From assembly GCA_964576715.1 (NCBI GenBank), contig CAZNWE010000002.1, positions 41,280-105,279 of the forward strand: a DNA stretch of 64,000 nt, given 5' to 3'. This DNA comes from SLRI01 sp964576715 (lineage in GTDB: Bacteria; Pseudomonadota; Alphaproteobacteria; Geminicoccales; Geminicoccaceae). The translations under genes and the position numbers were made by a program. Position 1 is the first letter of the stretch, and each line of letters opens with the position of its first letter. The notes under the pieces are model-generated. The model searched no databases. It saw only the letters and a list, made by a program, of their open reading frames with translations, and was not told the DNA's origin. Of the stretch, positions 34,012 to 41,904 are shown one piece after another.

Positions 34012-35490
34012 TCAGTCGACCCAGCGGACGTTGGTGAGGTCGTTGGCCGGGATCGGGCTGTTCTCCCAGAGGCCTTCGATGCCGGCTTTCCACACGCCGG
34101 GCTTGGCGAGCTGGAAGAGGAAGACGTTGACGCTGTCCTCGGCGAGGACGGCCTGGGCTTCGCCGAACAAAGCGGCGCGCGCCGCCGGGTCCTCGGTTGC
34201 CGCCAGGGTCTCGATGACGGCGTCGAACGCAGGCTCGGCATACTGGAAATAGTAGTCGTCGCGGGCGTAGATATCGATGTCCATCGGCTCGGTGTGACTG
34301 ACGATGGTAAGATCGTAGTCCTTGCCCTGGAACACCTGCTCCAGCCACTGCGCCCATTCCATCGGGATAATCTCGACCTCGACGCCGACCGCCGCCAACT
34401 GGGCCTGAACGATCTCGCCGCCGCGCCTGGCATAGGAGGGCGGCGGCAGCTTGAGGGTCAGCTCGAGCCCCTCCATGCCGGCTGCCGCGAGCAGCGCCTT
34501 GGCCGCCTCGGGGTCGTACGGGTAGCGGTTCGTGAGGTCGACATAGGCCGGGTGGTGCGGTGCGAAATGCGAGCCGATCGGTGTGCCGTAGCCGAACATG
34601 GCACCGTCGATCACCGCCCGCCGGTCGACGGCGTGGGCCAGGGCGCGCCGCACGCGGATGTCGTCGAGGGGCGGCCGGCCGTTGTTGATGGCGAGGATGG
34701 TCTCGCCCTCGGTCGTGCCGACGGCGACGGCAAAGCGCGGATCGGCCTCGAACTGGCCGAGCGCCTCGGGCGCCGGGAAATTGGCGAAGGCGTCGATGTC
34801 GCCGGCCAGCATGGCGGCGGTGGCGGCTGCCGGGTCGGGGATGAACTTGAAGGTGGCGGTGGCCAGGGCCGGCGGCTCGCCCCAATAGTCGGGGTTGCGC
34901 TCGAGCTCGACCCGGTCGCCGGTCACCCAGCGGACGAAGCGAAACGGGCCGGTGCCCACCGGCGCGGTCTTGTTGGTGTCGGCGGAGGACGGCTCGACGA
35001 TCACCATGTCGCCCCAGCCTAGGTTGAAGAGGAAATGGCCGGTCGGCCGCTTGAGGGTGATGGTCACCGTGGTGTCGCCGGTCGCCTCGACCCGCTCGAT
35101 CGGCTCGAACAGCTGCTTTTGCGCGTTGACGCTGTCCTCGGCCATCGCCCGCTCGAACGAGAAGACCACGTCGGCAGCGGTCAGTGGCACGCCGTTGTGG
35201 AAGCTCGCCCCCGAAACCAGGTCGAACTGATAGGTCAAGCCGTCCTCGGCGATCGTCCAGGCGCGCGCCAGGCCAGGCTGGACCGTGCCGTTCTCGTCGA
35301 TCCGGGTCAGCCCCTCGAAGATGTTGAGGTGACCGACCTCGCGGATCGCGGCAGCGGCACCCGCCGTCGGGTCGAGATGGGGAGGTTCGAGCACCATCCC
35401 CATGGTGAGCGAGTCCCGTGCCAGCACCGGGCCGCACGCGAGCAGACCCGCCACGACGACCCCGCCGATGACCGCCCCAAGCTGCCGCAT
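34012..35490 (-). CDS. orphan ABC substrate-binding protein, family 5 (peptide type)
   Basis: A 492-residue periplasmic binding protein with a Sec-type signal (MRQLGAVIGGVVVAGLLACG, cleavage near VLARDS). Family 5 features are ARAWTIAEDGLTYQFDLVSG, FHNGVPLTAADVVFSFERAM and VRRALAHAVDRRAVIDGAMF. The ATG at 35490 has GGAGGAG at good spacing. No permease or ATPase gene adjoins it. It may feed an importer elsewhere, for instance the one at 9165-12797. It lies 149 bases downstream of hpnC on the same strand. Confidence 0.92.
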   Translation of the reverse strand: MRQLGAVIGGVVVAGLLACGPVLARDSLTMGMVLEPPHLDPTAGAAAAIREVGHLNIFEGLTRIDENGTVQPGLARAWTIAEDGLTYQFDLVSGASFHNGVPLTAADVVFSFERAMAEDSVNAQKQLFEPIERVEATGDTTVTITLKRPTGHFLFNLGWGDMVIVEPSSADTNKTAPVGTGPFRFVRWVTGDRVELERNPDYWGEPPALATATFKFIPDPAAATAAMLAGDIDAFANFPAPEALGQFEADPRFAVAVGTTEGETILAINNGRPPLDDIRVRRALAHAVDRRAVIDGAMFGYGTPIGSHFAPHHPAYVDLTNRYPYDPEAAKALLAAAGMEGLELTLKLPPPSYARRGGEIVQAQLAAVGVEVEIIPMEWAQWLEQVFQGKDYDLTIVSHTEPMDIDIYARDDYYFQYAEPAFDAVIETLAATEDPAARAALFGEAQAVLAEDSVNVFLFQLAKPGVWKAGIEGLWENSPIPANDLTNVRWVD

Positions 35491-35639
35491 CGATCGTCTC
35501 CTCCGTTGCCCGACGGGCTGGAGATCAGCACATGCGCGACCGCAGGCCAAGCCGCAAGCCGCTTTTCCAGCGGCGACGACCAGCGATCCCGGTGCGGGGC
35601 GCCGCGCCCGGCGCTGTGCTCCCGGCAGCGACGGCCGCT

Positions 35640-36521
35640 TCACGCGGCCCCACGCGACCGCCAGCGCGCCAGCGCGGTCCCCGCCGCCCCCGCCAAGGCG
35701 CGGGCGGCAAGGCCGATCCGGCCGCGCACCACGCGTTCGGCGAGCGGGTCGCGCCGCCGCAATTGCCGGACCAGATCCTCGGCCAGATGCTGGATGGCAC
35801 CGGTCTCGAGCGCCAAGCGAGCATCGGTCATCGCCGTTGCGAGGCCAGCCGATTGCGCCAGGAGCACGGTGGTCGCTTCGAGGCAGCGGTCGAGGACGCG
35901 GCGCAAGGCGGGGCCGGTTCGCTCGCGGGTCAAGTCGTCGATCGCCGCGCCCTCGGCCACCAGCCAATCGAGCGGCAGGTAGACGCGGTCCAGCCGGCGG
36001 CAATCGTCGCCGCAGTCCTGCAGATGGTTGATCACCTGCAGGGCCCGGCAGAGGGCATCGGCGGCCGGCTGCAGCGCCCGATCCTCGCCGTGCAGATCGA
36101 GCAGGAAACGCCCGACCGGTGCCGCCGACAGCCGGCAATAAGCCATCAGCGACGCCCAGTCCGGATAGCGCCGCTGGTCGACGTCCTGCCGGAAGGCAGC
36201 GAGCAGATCGAGCCCGTGCCGCAGTTCCAAACCACGGGCCAGCATCATCTCGCGGAGCCTGAGCGCCGGCTCGACGCCGGCCGTTGCCCGGCCGTCGGCG
36301 AGGGCGAGCGCGAGCGCCTCGAGGCGGCGGTGCTTGTCAGCCGCCGCGAGGCCGGGCGCATCGGCGATGTCGTCGGCCATTCGGGCGAAGTCGTAGAAGC
36401 TGCGGACCGCCGGCCGCAGTTCGGCGGCGATCAACAGCGAGGCCACCGGGAAGTTCTCGTCGCCGGCACCCTTGCCGGCGGCCTGTTCCAAGCCGGCGCC
36501 GCCGCTGCTGCCTCGCGCCAT
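35640..36521 (-). CDS. hpnC: squalene/phytoene synthase-family protein HpnC
   Basis: A 293-residue prenyl transferase of hopanoid precursor synthesis, known to convert presqualene diphosphate to hydroxysqualene. ENFPVASLLIAAELRPAVRS is the HpnC-specific opening. The first Asp-rich motif is FARMADDIADAPG and the second is QVINHLQDCGDDCRRLDRVY. ATG 36521 is preferred over an in-frame GTG four codons earlier. The partner genes hpnD and hpnE normally follow directly. Here hpnE lies 5.6 kb away on the other strand and hpnD is only a remnant. Confidence 0.9.
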   Translation of the reverse strand: MARGSSGGAGLEQAAGKGAGDENFPVASLLIAAELRPAVRSFYDFARMADDIADAPGLAAADKHRRLEALALALADGRATAGVEPALRLREMMLARGLELRHGLDLLAAFRQDVDQRRYPDWASLMAYCRLSAAPVGRFLLDLHGEDRALQPAADALCRALQVINHLQDCGDDCRRLDRVYLPLDWLVAEGAAIDDLTRERTGPALRRVLDRCLEATTVLLAQSAGLATAMTDARLALETGAIQHLAEDLVRQLRRRDPLAERVVRGRIGLAARALAGAAGTALARWRSRGAA

Positions 36522-36599
36522 TGCGTGTCTCACCTGGTCACCGCCCCGACACTAGGCCTGGCCAGCGCGTCCGGGCAAGGCACCGCGGCACCGACCAAT

Positions 36600-36674
36600 G
36601 CGGCAGCAGGCCGATGTGGCAGCAGGCCGATGTGGCAGCAGGCCGATGTGGCAGCAGGCCGATGTGGCAGCAGG
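36600..36674. repeat. 16-base tandem repeat, about 4.7 copies
   Basis: The unit GTGGCAGCAGGCCGAT occurs exactly at 36616-36631, 36632-36647 and 36648-36663. A first copy differs by one base (GCGGC..., 36600-36615) and a partial fifth copy runs from 36664 to 36674. The unit is not a multiple of three and lies outside any gene, directly upstream of the nickel-cluster promoter region. Confidence 0.95.
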
Positions 36675-36675
36675 A

Positions 36676-36703
36676 TTGACAGACTGGTATGCAATTCGTT
36701 ACC
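36676..36703 (+). promoter_or_regulatory. probable promoter/operator of the nickel transport cluster
   Basis: A perfect -35 box TTGACA (36676-36681) is followed by an imperfect 18-base palindrome with arms GGTA and TACC and a central AATT (36686-36703). No convincing -10 is seen at normal spacing, which is common when an activator or metal-sensing repressor takes part. The palindrome includes GTATGCAA (36687-36694), the same 8-mer as in the GntR sites, possibly by chance. Confidence 0.4.
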
Positions 36704-36758
36704 GATTTTCATATCTGGTCCTGTCCGCTGAAGCGCCGCACCGATCCTGGAGGAAGCC

Positions 36759-37514
36759 ATGCCAGCAACCGCTCGCCCCGGCCAGCCCCGGCCACTATCC
36801 ACTGTCGCACTGGTGGCCGTTGCCCTCGCCCTGCCAGCGGTCGCGGCGGCCGATACCGGTCGACTGGCACTGTTCGCCGACGGCGAGGAATTGGCGGCCG
36901 AGGGCTTCCGCGCACCGCAACTGACCCGAGACGGCTGGGAGCTGCGGTTTGCGCAGGTCCGCGTCACCATCGCCAACGTCGTCGCGCACCAAACCGAACC
37001 ACCCTATGACGCGACCACCGGCGAGCCGATCAAGAGCACGGTCGCGGTGACCCTGGTGGACGAGCCGCGCACCGTCGATCTTTTGGAGACCGGGGAATCC
37101 GGCAAGGTGCTGGTGGCCGAGGTCGAGGCTGCCGTGGGCTTCTACAATGCGCTGAGCTGGGACTTGGTGCCGGACCAGGACGGCGCTTCCCTGATGCTGA
37201 CCGGCACCGCCCACCGGGGCGCCGCGACGGTACCCTTTACGCTCACCTCGACCACCGCCGTCCGCCATCGCTGCGGCGAGTATGTCGGCGAGGAGCGGCT
37301 GGGCATGCTCCGCACCGACGACACCGCGGCCCTCGATGTCACCTTCCATCTCGACCATCTCTTCGGCCGGGCCGACATGCCGGCCGCCGACGCGCTGAAC
37401 ACGACTGCCTTGGGTTTCGACCCGTTTGCCGCCGGTGGCACGCAGACAGTTGCACTGACCGGGCTGCATCTCGGCCATGTCGGCGAGGGGCATTGCCATG
37501 TCGGTCCGCTCTAG
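36759..37514 (+). CDS. exported accessory protein of the nickel cluster with His/Cys-rich tail (family not recognised)
   Basis: A 251-residue secreted protein. Signal peptide VALVAVALALPAVAAADTG, then a mature chain that looks beta-rich. Conserved-looking features are VGFYNALSWDLVPD, LMLTGTAHRGAATVPFTLTS, the stretch TFHLDHLFGRADMPAADALN and the C-terminus LHLGHVGEGHCHVGPL with His and Cys arranged like a metal site. GGAGG lies shortly before the ATG. It overlaps the next gene by 17 bases, so it belongs to the transporter operon. A periplasmic nickel-binding or delivery role (comparable in position to NikK) is inference. Confidence 0.75.
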   Translation: MPATARPGQPRPLSTVALVAVALALPAVAAADTGRLALFADGEELAAEGFRAPQLTRDGWELRFAQVRVTIANVVAHQTEPPYDATTGEPIKSTVAVTLVDEPRTVDLLETGESGKVLVAEVEAAVGFYNALSWDLVPDQDGASLMLTGTAHRGAATVPFTLTSTTAVRHRCGEYVGEERLGMLRTDDTAALDVTFHLDHLFGRADMPAADALNTTALGFDPFAAGGTQTVALTGLHLGHVGEGHCHVGPL

Positions 37515-37956
37515 CCGGTGGCTCGCGGCGGCGACACTGGCGCTGCTCGCACCAGAGCAGGTGCTGGGACATGCCGCAGAGCTCGACGCCAGCCTGCGCA
37601 CCGCCGTCGAGGTCGAGGCGCGCTTCGAGGACGGCACGCCGATGGCGGCCGCCCAGATCACCGTCTTCGCACCCAACGATCCCGCCGAACCCTGGCTGCA
37701 GGGATTGACCGACGCGACCGGACGGTTCGTCTTCGTGCCCGGCGACCACGCCGGCTACTGGTCGGTGCGGGTGCGCCAGGCCGGCCATGGCGCCATGGTC
37801 CATGTCGATCCGGGCGAGCCGGTGGCGGCGGCGACCCCGGCCTTGCTGGCCACGTCGACCGACGCCCCCGACCGCCTGCAGAAGCTGCTGATGGCGGCCA
37901 GCATCGTCTGGGGTTGCATCGGCACCGCCCTCTATTGCCGCCGTCGCAGCGCTTGA
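37498..37956 (+). CDS. nikL-like: NikL-like membrane-anchored component of nickel ECF transporter
   Basis: A 152-residue protein. Signal peptide SVRSSRWLAAATLALLAPEQ is followed by GHAAELD, placing a His at or near the mature N-terminus. A beta-sandwich resembling carboxypeptidase-regulatory domains follows (ITVFAPNDPAEPWLQGLTDA; FVFVPGDHAGYWSVRVRQAG). One C-terminal helix (LLMAASIVWGCIGTALYC) ends the chain. This layout fits the NikL/NikN-type extra subunit of NikMLQO systems. ATG 37498 has GAGGGG upstream and overlaps the preceding gene. It ends one base before nikM. Confidence 0.78.
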   Translation: MSVRSSRWLAAATLALLAPEQVLGHAAELDASLRTAVEVEARFEDGTPMAAAQITVFAPNDPAEPWLQGLTDATGRFVFVPGDHAGYWSVRVRQAGHGAMVHVDPGEPVAAATPALLATSTDAPDRLQKLLMAASIVWGCIGTALYCRRRSA

Positions 37957-37957
37957 G

Positions 37958-38602
37958 ATGCACCTGCCCGACGGCATCGTCCCGGTCGGCTTCGCCCTTG
38001 CCGGCTATGCGGGCAGCGCCGTGGTGGTGGCGATCAGCCTCCGCCGGATCGCCCGACTGCCCGATCCGCAAGCCGGCGTGCCCCGGGCGGCGATGGTCGC
38101 TGCGGTGTTCTTCGTGGGCTCGCTCGTCAGCATCCCGGTGCCGCCGGCCAGCGTCCATCTGCTGCTCTCCGGGCTCACCGGCGTGCTGCTCGGCTGGTTC
38201 GCCATGCCGGTGGTGCTCGTCGGCCTGTTCCTGCAGGCGGTGATGTTCGGCCACGGCGGCTTCACCAGCCTCGGGCTCAACGGCCTCATCCTCGGTCTGC
38301 CGGCGCTCATGGCCTTCGCTGTCTGGCGCTGGACCGCCGGCGAGCGGCGAAGCCGAACGGTGGCGACAGCCTTGGGCTTCGTGCTCGGTGCCGGCGGCGT
38401 GCTCGCCGCGGTCGGCCTGTTCGCCGCCGTCGTGCTCGCCGGCCTGCCGGTCCAGGTCGATGCCGCCCTCGAGCGGCAAGCGGTCTGGACGCTGCTGCTG
38501 GCGCATCTGCCGGTGGCACTGATCGAAGGCGTGGTGACCGCGGCGGCGGTCGGCTTCCTGCACCGCGCCGGGTCGGCCCTGTTGCGCCATGCTCGACCAT
38601 AG
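37958..38602 (+). CDS. nikM: ECF transporter substrate-specific component NikM/CbiM
   Basis: A 214-residue integral membrane S-component. The N-terminus MHLPDGIVPVGF has the required His2. Residue 67 is His, in SVHLLLSGLTGVLLGW. In crystallised NikM, nickel is held by the Met1 amine, His2 and His67, so the complete site is present here. The remaining helices include VFFVGSLVSIPVPPASVHLL. NikR and NikL neighbours favour nickel over cobalt. It overlaps the nikQ start by 14 bases. Confidence 0.92.
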   Translation: MHLPDGIVPVGFALAGYAGSAVVVAISLRRIARLPDPQAGVPRAAMVAAVFFVGSLVSIPVPPASVHLLLSGLTGVLLGWFAMPVVLVGLFLQAVMFGHGGFTSLGLNGLILGLPALMAFAVWRWTAGERRSRTVATALGFVLGAGGVLAAVGLFAAVVLAGLPVQVDAALERQAVWTLLLAHLPVALIEGVVTAAAVGFLHRAGSALLRHARP

Positions 38603-39362
38603 CCTGGTGCTCGCCCCGCCGTGCCCCAGTCGGCGTCGCCGCCGGACCTGGCTGCCGGCGGACGTGCGGCTGCGCCTGCTCGCGGCAGCCGGGCTCGGCT
38701 TCGCTGGGGCTTCGATCGACGAGCCGCTGCTGGTGCCCGCCATGCTGGCGCTGGCCCTGGCGGTCGCTTGGGCCGCCGGGATGGGCTGGTCCGCCCTCGC
38801 CCGAGCCCTTCGCCTGCCGGGCCTGGTTGTCCTGCTGCTGGTCGCAATCCTGCCGTTCGCCGGTGGCGAGACGGTCGTGTGGCAGGTCGGGCCGTTCTTC
38901 GTTCATCGCGAGGGGCTGGCGGCGGCCACGCTGGTCGGCGGCCGCGCCCTGGCCATCGTCATCCTCGTCGTGGCCCTGCTCGGCCAGCTGCCGGCGGGCC
39001 GACTGTTCGCCGGCATGCGCGCCCTCGGCATGCCGGCGTTGATGGTCGACATCGCCATGCTGATGCAGCGCTATCTCGCCGAGATCGGTCGTGATCTCTC
39101 GGCCATGCGCCTGGCGATGCGGCTGCGCGGCCAGCCCTGGCGCCTGCGGCTCGCGGTGTTGCGCAGCCTGGGCTGGGCTCTGGCGGCGCTCCTGCTGCGC
39201 AGCCACGAGCGGGCCGAGCGGATCTGGATGGCGATGCGGCTGCGCGGCCATGGCACCAGCACCAGCGAGCCGCTGCCGCCACCGGAGCGCGCCGATCTGT
39301 GGCGCCTGGCTGGCCTGGCCTTGCCGGCGCTGGCGCTGGTCGTGTCCGGGTTGCTGGCGTGA
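38589..39362 (+). CDS. nikQ: ECF transporter T-component NikQ/CbiQ
   Basis: A 257-residue transmembrane coupling protein. Hydrophobic helices (LLVPAMLALALAVAWAAGMG; LRLPGLVVLLLVAILPFAGG) precede the cytoplasmic coupling helices, each with an Ala-Arg-Gly type signature: LSAMRLAMRLRGQPW and RIWMAMRLRGHG. These dock on the ATPase. The start overlaps nikM, and the stop overlaps the ATPase GTG start (GTGA). Sequence is more divergent than that of the other components, as is usual. Confidence 0.88.
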   Translation: MLDHSLVLAPPCPSRRRRRTWLPADVRLRLLAAAGLGFAGASIDEPLLVPAMLALALAVAWAAGMGWSALARALRLPGLVVLLLVAILPFAGGETVVWQVGPFFVHREGLAAATLVGGRALAIVILVVALLGQLPAGRLFAGMRALGMPALMVDIAMLMQRYLAEIGRDLSAMRLAMRLRGQPWRLRLAVLRSLGWALAALLLRSHERAERIWMAMRLRGHGTSTSEPLPPPERADLWRLAGLALPALALVVSGLLA

Positions 39363-40099
39363 GCCTGCTGGTCGCGGACGATCTCGAGGTCAGCCTCGAT
39401 GGTCGCCGGCCGGTGCTCGCCGGAGTGTCGTTGAACCTGGCGGCCGGCGAGCGGGTGGCGGTGGTCGGGCCGAACGGTGCCGGCAAGAGCTGCCTCTTGC
39501 GCACGCTGGCCGGCGCCCTGACGCCGACCGCGGGGCAGGTGCTGCTCGCCGGCCAGCCGCTCACCCCTGGCCGCTTCACCCCGGAGATCGCCCTGGTCTT
39601 CCAGGAGGCCGCCGATCAGCTGTTCTGCCCGACCGTGGCCGAGGATGTCGCCTTCGGCGCCCGGGCGATGGGGCTGCGCGATGCGGCGCTGGCGGGTGCG
39701 GTCGCGGACGCCTTGCAGCGCTTCGGCATCGCACCGCTGGCCGAGCGACTGGTGCACCAGCTCTCCGGCGGCGAACAGCGGCTGGTCTGCCTTGCCGGGG
39801 CGCTGGTCATGGCACCGCGCCTGCTGCTGCTCGACGAGCCGAGCGCCGCCCTCGATCTGCGCCACCGCCGCAACCTGATCCGCCATCTCGCGGCGCTGGA
39901 CCAGGCATTGCTGCTGGCCTCGCATGACCTCGAGATGGTCCGCGAGCTGTGCTCGCGGGTGATCCTCATCGACGCGGGCCGGATCCGGGCGCAAGGTCCG
40001 ACCGACGCCATTCTCGGCGATGCGACGCTGATGGCAGCGCACGGCCAGGAAGTGCCGCCATCGCTCGCAGCCGAGCCGCACCGGAGGCAGCGCCGCTAG
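39359..40099 (+). CDS. nikO: ECF transporter ATPase NikO/CbiO
   Basis: A 246-residue ATP-binding subunit. Walker A GPNGAGKSCLLRTLAG (about residue 37), Q-loop region LVFQEAADQLFCPTVAEDVA (typical of ECF ATPases), signature LSGGEQRLVCLAGAL, Walker B LLLLDEPSAALD and switch His in LLASHDLEMV. Start is GTG 39359, overlapping the nikQ stop. Its last four bases overlap the end of the convergent nikR-like gene. A single ATPase probably forms a homodimer. Confidence 0.93.
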   Translation: MSLLVADDLEVSLDGRRPVLAGVSLNLAAGERVAVVGPNGAGKSCLLRTLAGALTPTAGQVLLAGQPLTPGRFTPEIALVFQEAADQLFCPTVAEDVAFGARAMGLRDAALAGAVADALQRFGIAPLAERLVHQLSGGEQRLVCLAGALVMAPRLLLLDEPSAALDLRHRRNLIRHLAALDQALLLASHDLEMVRELCSRVILIDAGRIRAQGPTDAILGDATLMAAHGQEVPPSLAAEPHRRQRR

Positions 40100-40557
40100 C
40101 TGTTCTGAATGCGAAAATGGGCGTGGGCGTGCGGCGCGCCGCCGTGCTCGTGCACCTCGATCTCGGTGCGCACCGGGATCCGCGCCAGATGGCCGTGCCA
40201 GACCCCGCGCTCGAGAAACAGCCCGTTGGCATAGGCCTCGACATCGCCGACCCGGCCCTTCATCACCGTCACCTCGACCGTGGTATCGTGATCGAGCGGC
40301 ACCGCGAGGGCGGCGATGGTCGCATCGTGATGGGATTGGCGGCGGCGCGGCACCCGCTGCCCGAGGCCGCGCCGCGACGGGTCGATGACGTAGCTGATGA
40401 CGCCGATGCAGTCCCGGTCCGCCGGCAGCTCCGATCGCAAGGCATGCCGCAGCAGCTCGCGCAGCGCCTCCGACCGGTTGGTCGCGTTCGAGCCCGCCAT
40501 CAGCCGGTCGAGCGCCGACAGCAGGTCGTCGTCCAGGGTCACGGTGACGCGCTGCAT
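40096..40557 (-). CDS. nikR-like: NikR-like ribbon-helix-helix regulator lacking the canonical nickel ligands
   Basis: A 153-residue homologue of the nickel-responsive repressor. The N-terminal ribbon-helix-helix QRVTVTLDDDLLSALDRLMA and NRSEALRELLRHAL are clear. The ACT-like C-domain includes VTVMKGRVGDVEAYANGLFL and RGVWHGHLARIP. Aligned without gaps to E. coli NikR from memory, the four high-affinity ligands His76, His87, His89 and Cys95 become Gln, Ala, Pro and Thr. The chain extends about 15 residues past the usual end with HEHGGAPHAHAHF, a possible alternative metal site. GGAGG lies before ATG 40557. It presumably regulates the convergent nickel importer. Confidence 0.85.
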   Translation of the reverse strand: MQRVTVTLDDDLLSALDRLMAGSNATNRSEALRELLRHALRSELPADRDCIGVISYVIDPSRRGLGQRVPRRRQSHHDATIAALAVPLDHDTTVEVTVMKGRVGDVEAYANGLFLERGVWHGHLARIPVRTEIEVHEHGGAPHAHAHFRIQNS

Positions 40558-40695
40558 GATGGTCCCTCCTCGCAAGGCGCGCCTCGCCGGGGCCGGCCGG
40601 CGACCATGCCGCGACCTTGGCAGCCGGCCGCGGTCGGCGCAACCCCGGGCCGCCACCCGCCAAGGCGCGGCCGTCGAGGCGTCCTCAGCCGCCGC

Positions 40696-41133
40696 CTAGA
40701 GCGGCTCGAGCCACTTCATGATGTGGGTCGCCACGGCGACCAACTGGCGGTCCTGGTTGGTAACCTCGATGGCGCTCCGGCTGCGCCGGGTCGCCTGGTC
40801 GATCGCCTCGATCCTGTAGCGGACGGTGATGGTGTCGCCGATCCGCACGGCCTCGACAAAGCGGATGCGGTCGTAGCCGAGGCTGACCGGCACCAGCACC
40901 GAGCCCCGGCGGTTCGCCTCCTCGACCAGGCGCGTGCTGGCGGTCGACATGAAGCCGACGATCAGCGCCCCGTGCGCGATCCGCTCGCCATAGGCGGTCC
41001 TGGCCATGAACGCGGCGTCGACGTGATTGGGCGAGAGGTCGCCGGTGATGCCGGCGAAGAGGTAGACATCGCTCTCGCCCACGGTCTTGCTGAACCGGAC
41101 CTCGGTACCCGCGGCGAGGGTGATCTGCGACAT
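40696..41133 (-). CDS. MaoC-family (R)-specific enoyl-CoA hydratase
   Basis: A 145-residue hot-dog-fold hydratase. The catalytic Asp and His lie in GITGDLSPNHVDAAFMARTA, followed by YGERIAHGALIVGFMSTAS. Such proteins hydrate trans-2-enoyl-CoA to (R)-3-hydroxyacyl-CoA and feed polyhydroxyalkanoate or branched-acid metabolism. Length is normal for a single-domain PhaJ/MaoC protein. It is on the same strand as, and just upstream of, the nikR-like gene (138-base interval), with no obvious functional link. Confidence 0.92.
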   Translation of the reverse strand: MSQITLAAGTEVRFSKTVGESDVYLFAGITGDLSPNHVDAAFMARTAYGERIAHGALIVGFMSTASTRLVEEANRRGSVLVPVSLGYDRIRFVEAVRIGDTITVRYRIEAIDQATRRSRSAIEVTNQDRQLVAVATHIMKWLEPL

Positions 41134-41217
41134 CGTTGCGCCTGGCTGGCTGCGCTCGGCAGGACCGGGCCGGCACGCTCGTCACCGGCCCGGCACCTCA
41201 CCGACCTGTGCATCCGC

Positions 41218-41595
41218 TCAGCTGCCGAGGCTCTCGAGATAAGCGATCACGTCGGCGATGTCCTCGGGCTTGCGCAGGCCGGCAAAGGCCATGCGGTTGC
41301 CGCCCACATAGCCGCGCGGGTCGGCGAGGTACTCGGCGATCGTCGTCTGGTCCCAGACGATACCACTGTTCGCCATGGCGTCCGAATACTTGAACCCCTC
41401 GACCGAACCGGCCGGCCGGCCGATGATCCCGACGAGGTGGGGGCCCACCCGGTTCTGCTCCTGGTCGACAACGTGACAGGCCTGGCACTGCCGAAAGACC
41501 TTCTGACCGTTCGCCGGATCGCCGGCGGCCGCCGGCAGCGTCAACAGACAGGCACTCGCAAACGCCAATGCTGCAAAAGCTTTTCGCATCGACAT
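41218..41595 (-). CDS. periplasmic class I cytochrome c
   Basis: A 125-residue c-type cytochrome. Signal peptide FAALAFASACLLTLPAAAG, heme attachment FRQCQACHVVD (about 36-45) and NRVGPHLVGIIGRPAGSVEG, with the axial Met in GGNRMAFAGLRKPEDIADVI. This pattern is the cytochrome c2/c550 type that shuttles electrons to oxidases. Two ATGs (41595 and 41589) lie after GGGGAGG; the first leaves 4 bases and the second 10, so either is possible. Confidence 0.93.
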   Translation of the reverse strand: MSMRKAFAALAFASACLLTLPAAAGDPANGQKVFRQCQACHVVDQEQNRVGPHLVGIIGRPAGSVEGFKYSDAMANSGIVWDQTTIAEYLADPRGYVGGNRMAFAGLRKPEDIADVIAYLESLGS

Positions 41596-41904
41596 CAAAC
41601 CTCCCCAACAGGCAGCACCATCGCCGCGATTCGGCGGCGAGGTGATACCCGATCCAGCCGCTGAGGCAAGCGGCGATTTAACACAGCCCGACGATCGTGG
41701 CGCAACCCGAGCGAGCGCATCCGCCAGCGAGCATGGCGACGCGTCGCGGCCCGCTGACCCGGTGCCTCCGCCCGACGGCTCGCACACCGCGCCGCCACGC
41801 CCCGCCCGAGCCGACCGGCGGCAGGTGCCGCGACCGGCGCTGCGCGCTATGTTCGCTGGCATGCCCCGGCCAGCTGCGCCGATCGCTTTGGAGGAGCCCT
41901 GCCG
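41596..41904. other. non-coding stretch with a 7-bp hairpin
   Basis: About 309 bases between the divergent cytochrome c and hpnD-remnant frames. TCGCCGC (41621-41627) pairs perfectly with GCGGCGA (41634-41640) around a 6-base loop, close upstream of the cytochrome start. No T-run follows. No other gene or known RNA was recognised; promoters for both directions must lie here. Confidence 0.5.

Noticed and set aside
36600..36674. Possible CRISPR array
   Set aside because: The 16-base units are contiguous with no spacers and no cas genes are present; it is a simple tandem repeat.
36534..36758. Cobalamin or nickel riboswitch upstream of the ECF transporter
   Set aside because: No B12-box-like or NiCo-type conserved core was found; only the tandem repeat, a -35 box and a palindrome are present.
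41621..41640. Hairpin read as an intrinsic terminator
   Set aside because: No T-run on either strand, and it lies upstream of, not after, the cytochrome gene.
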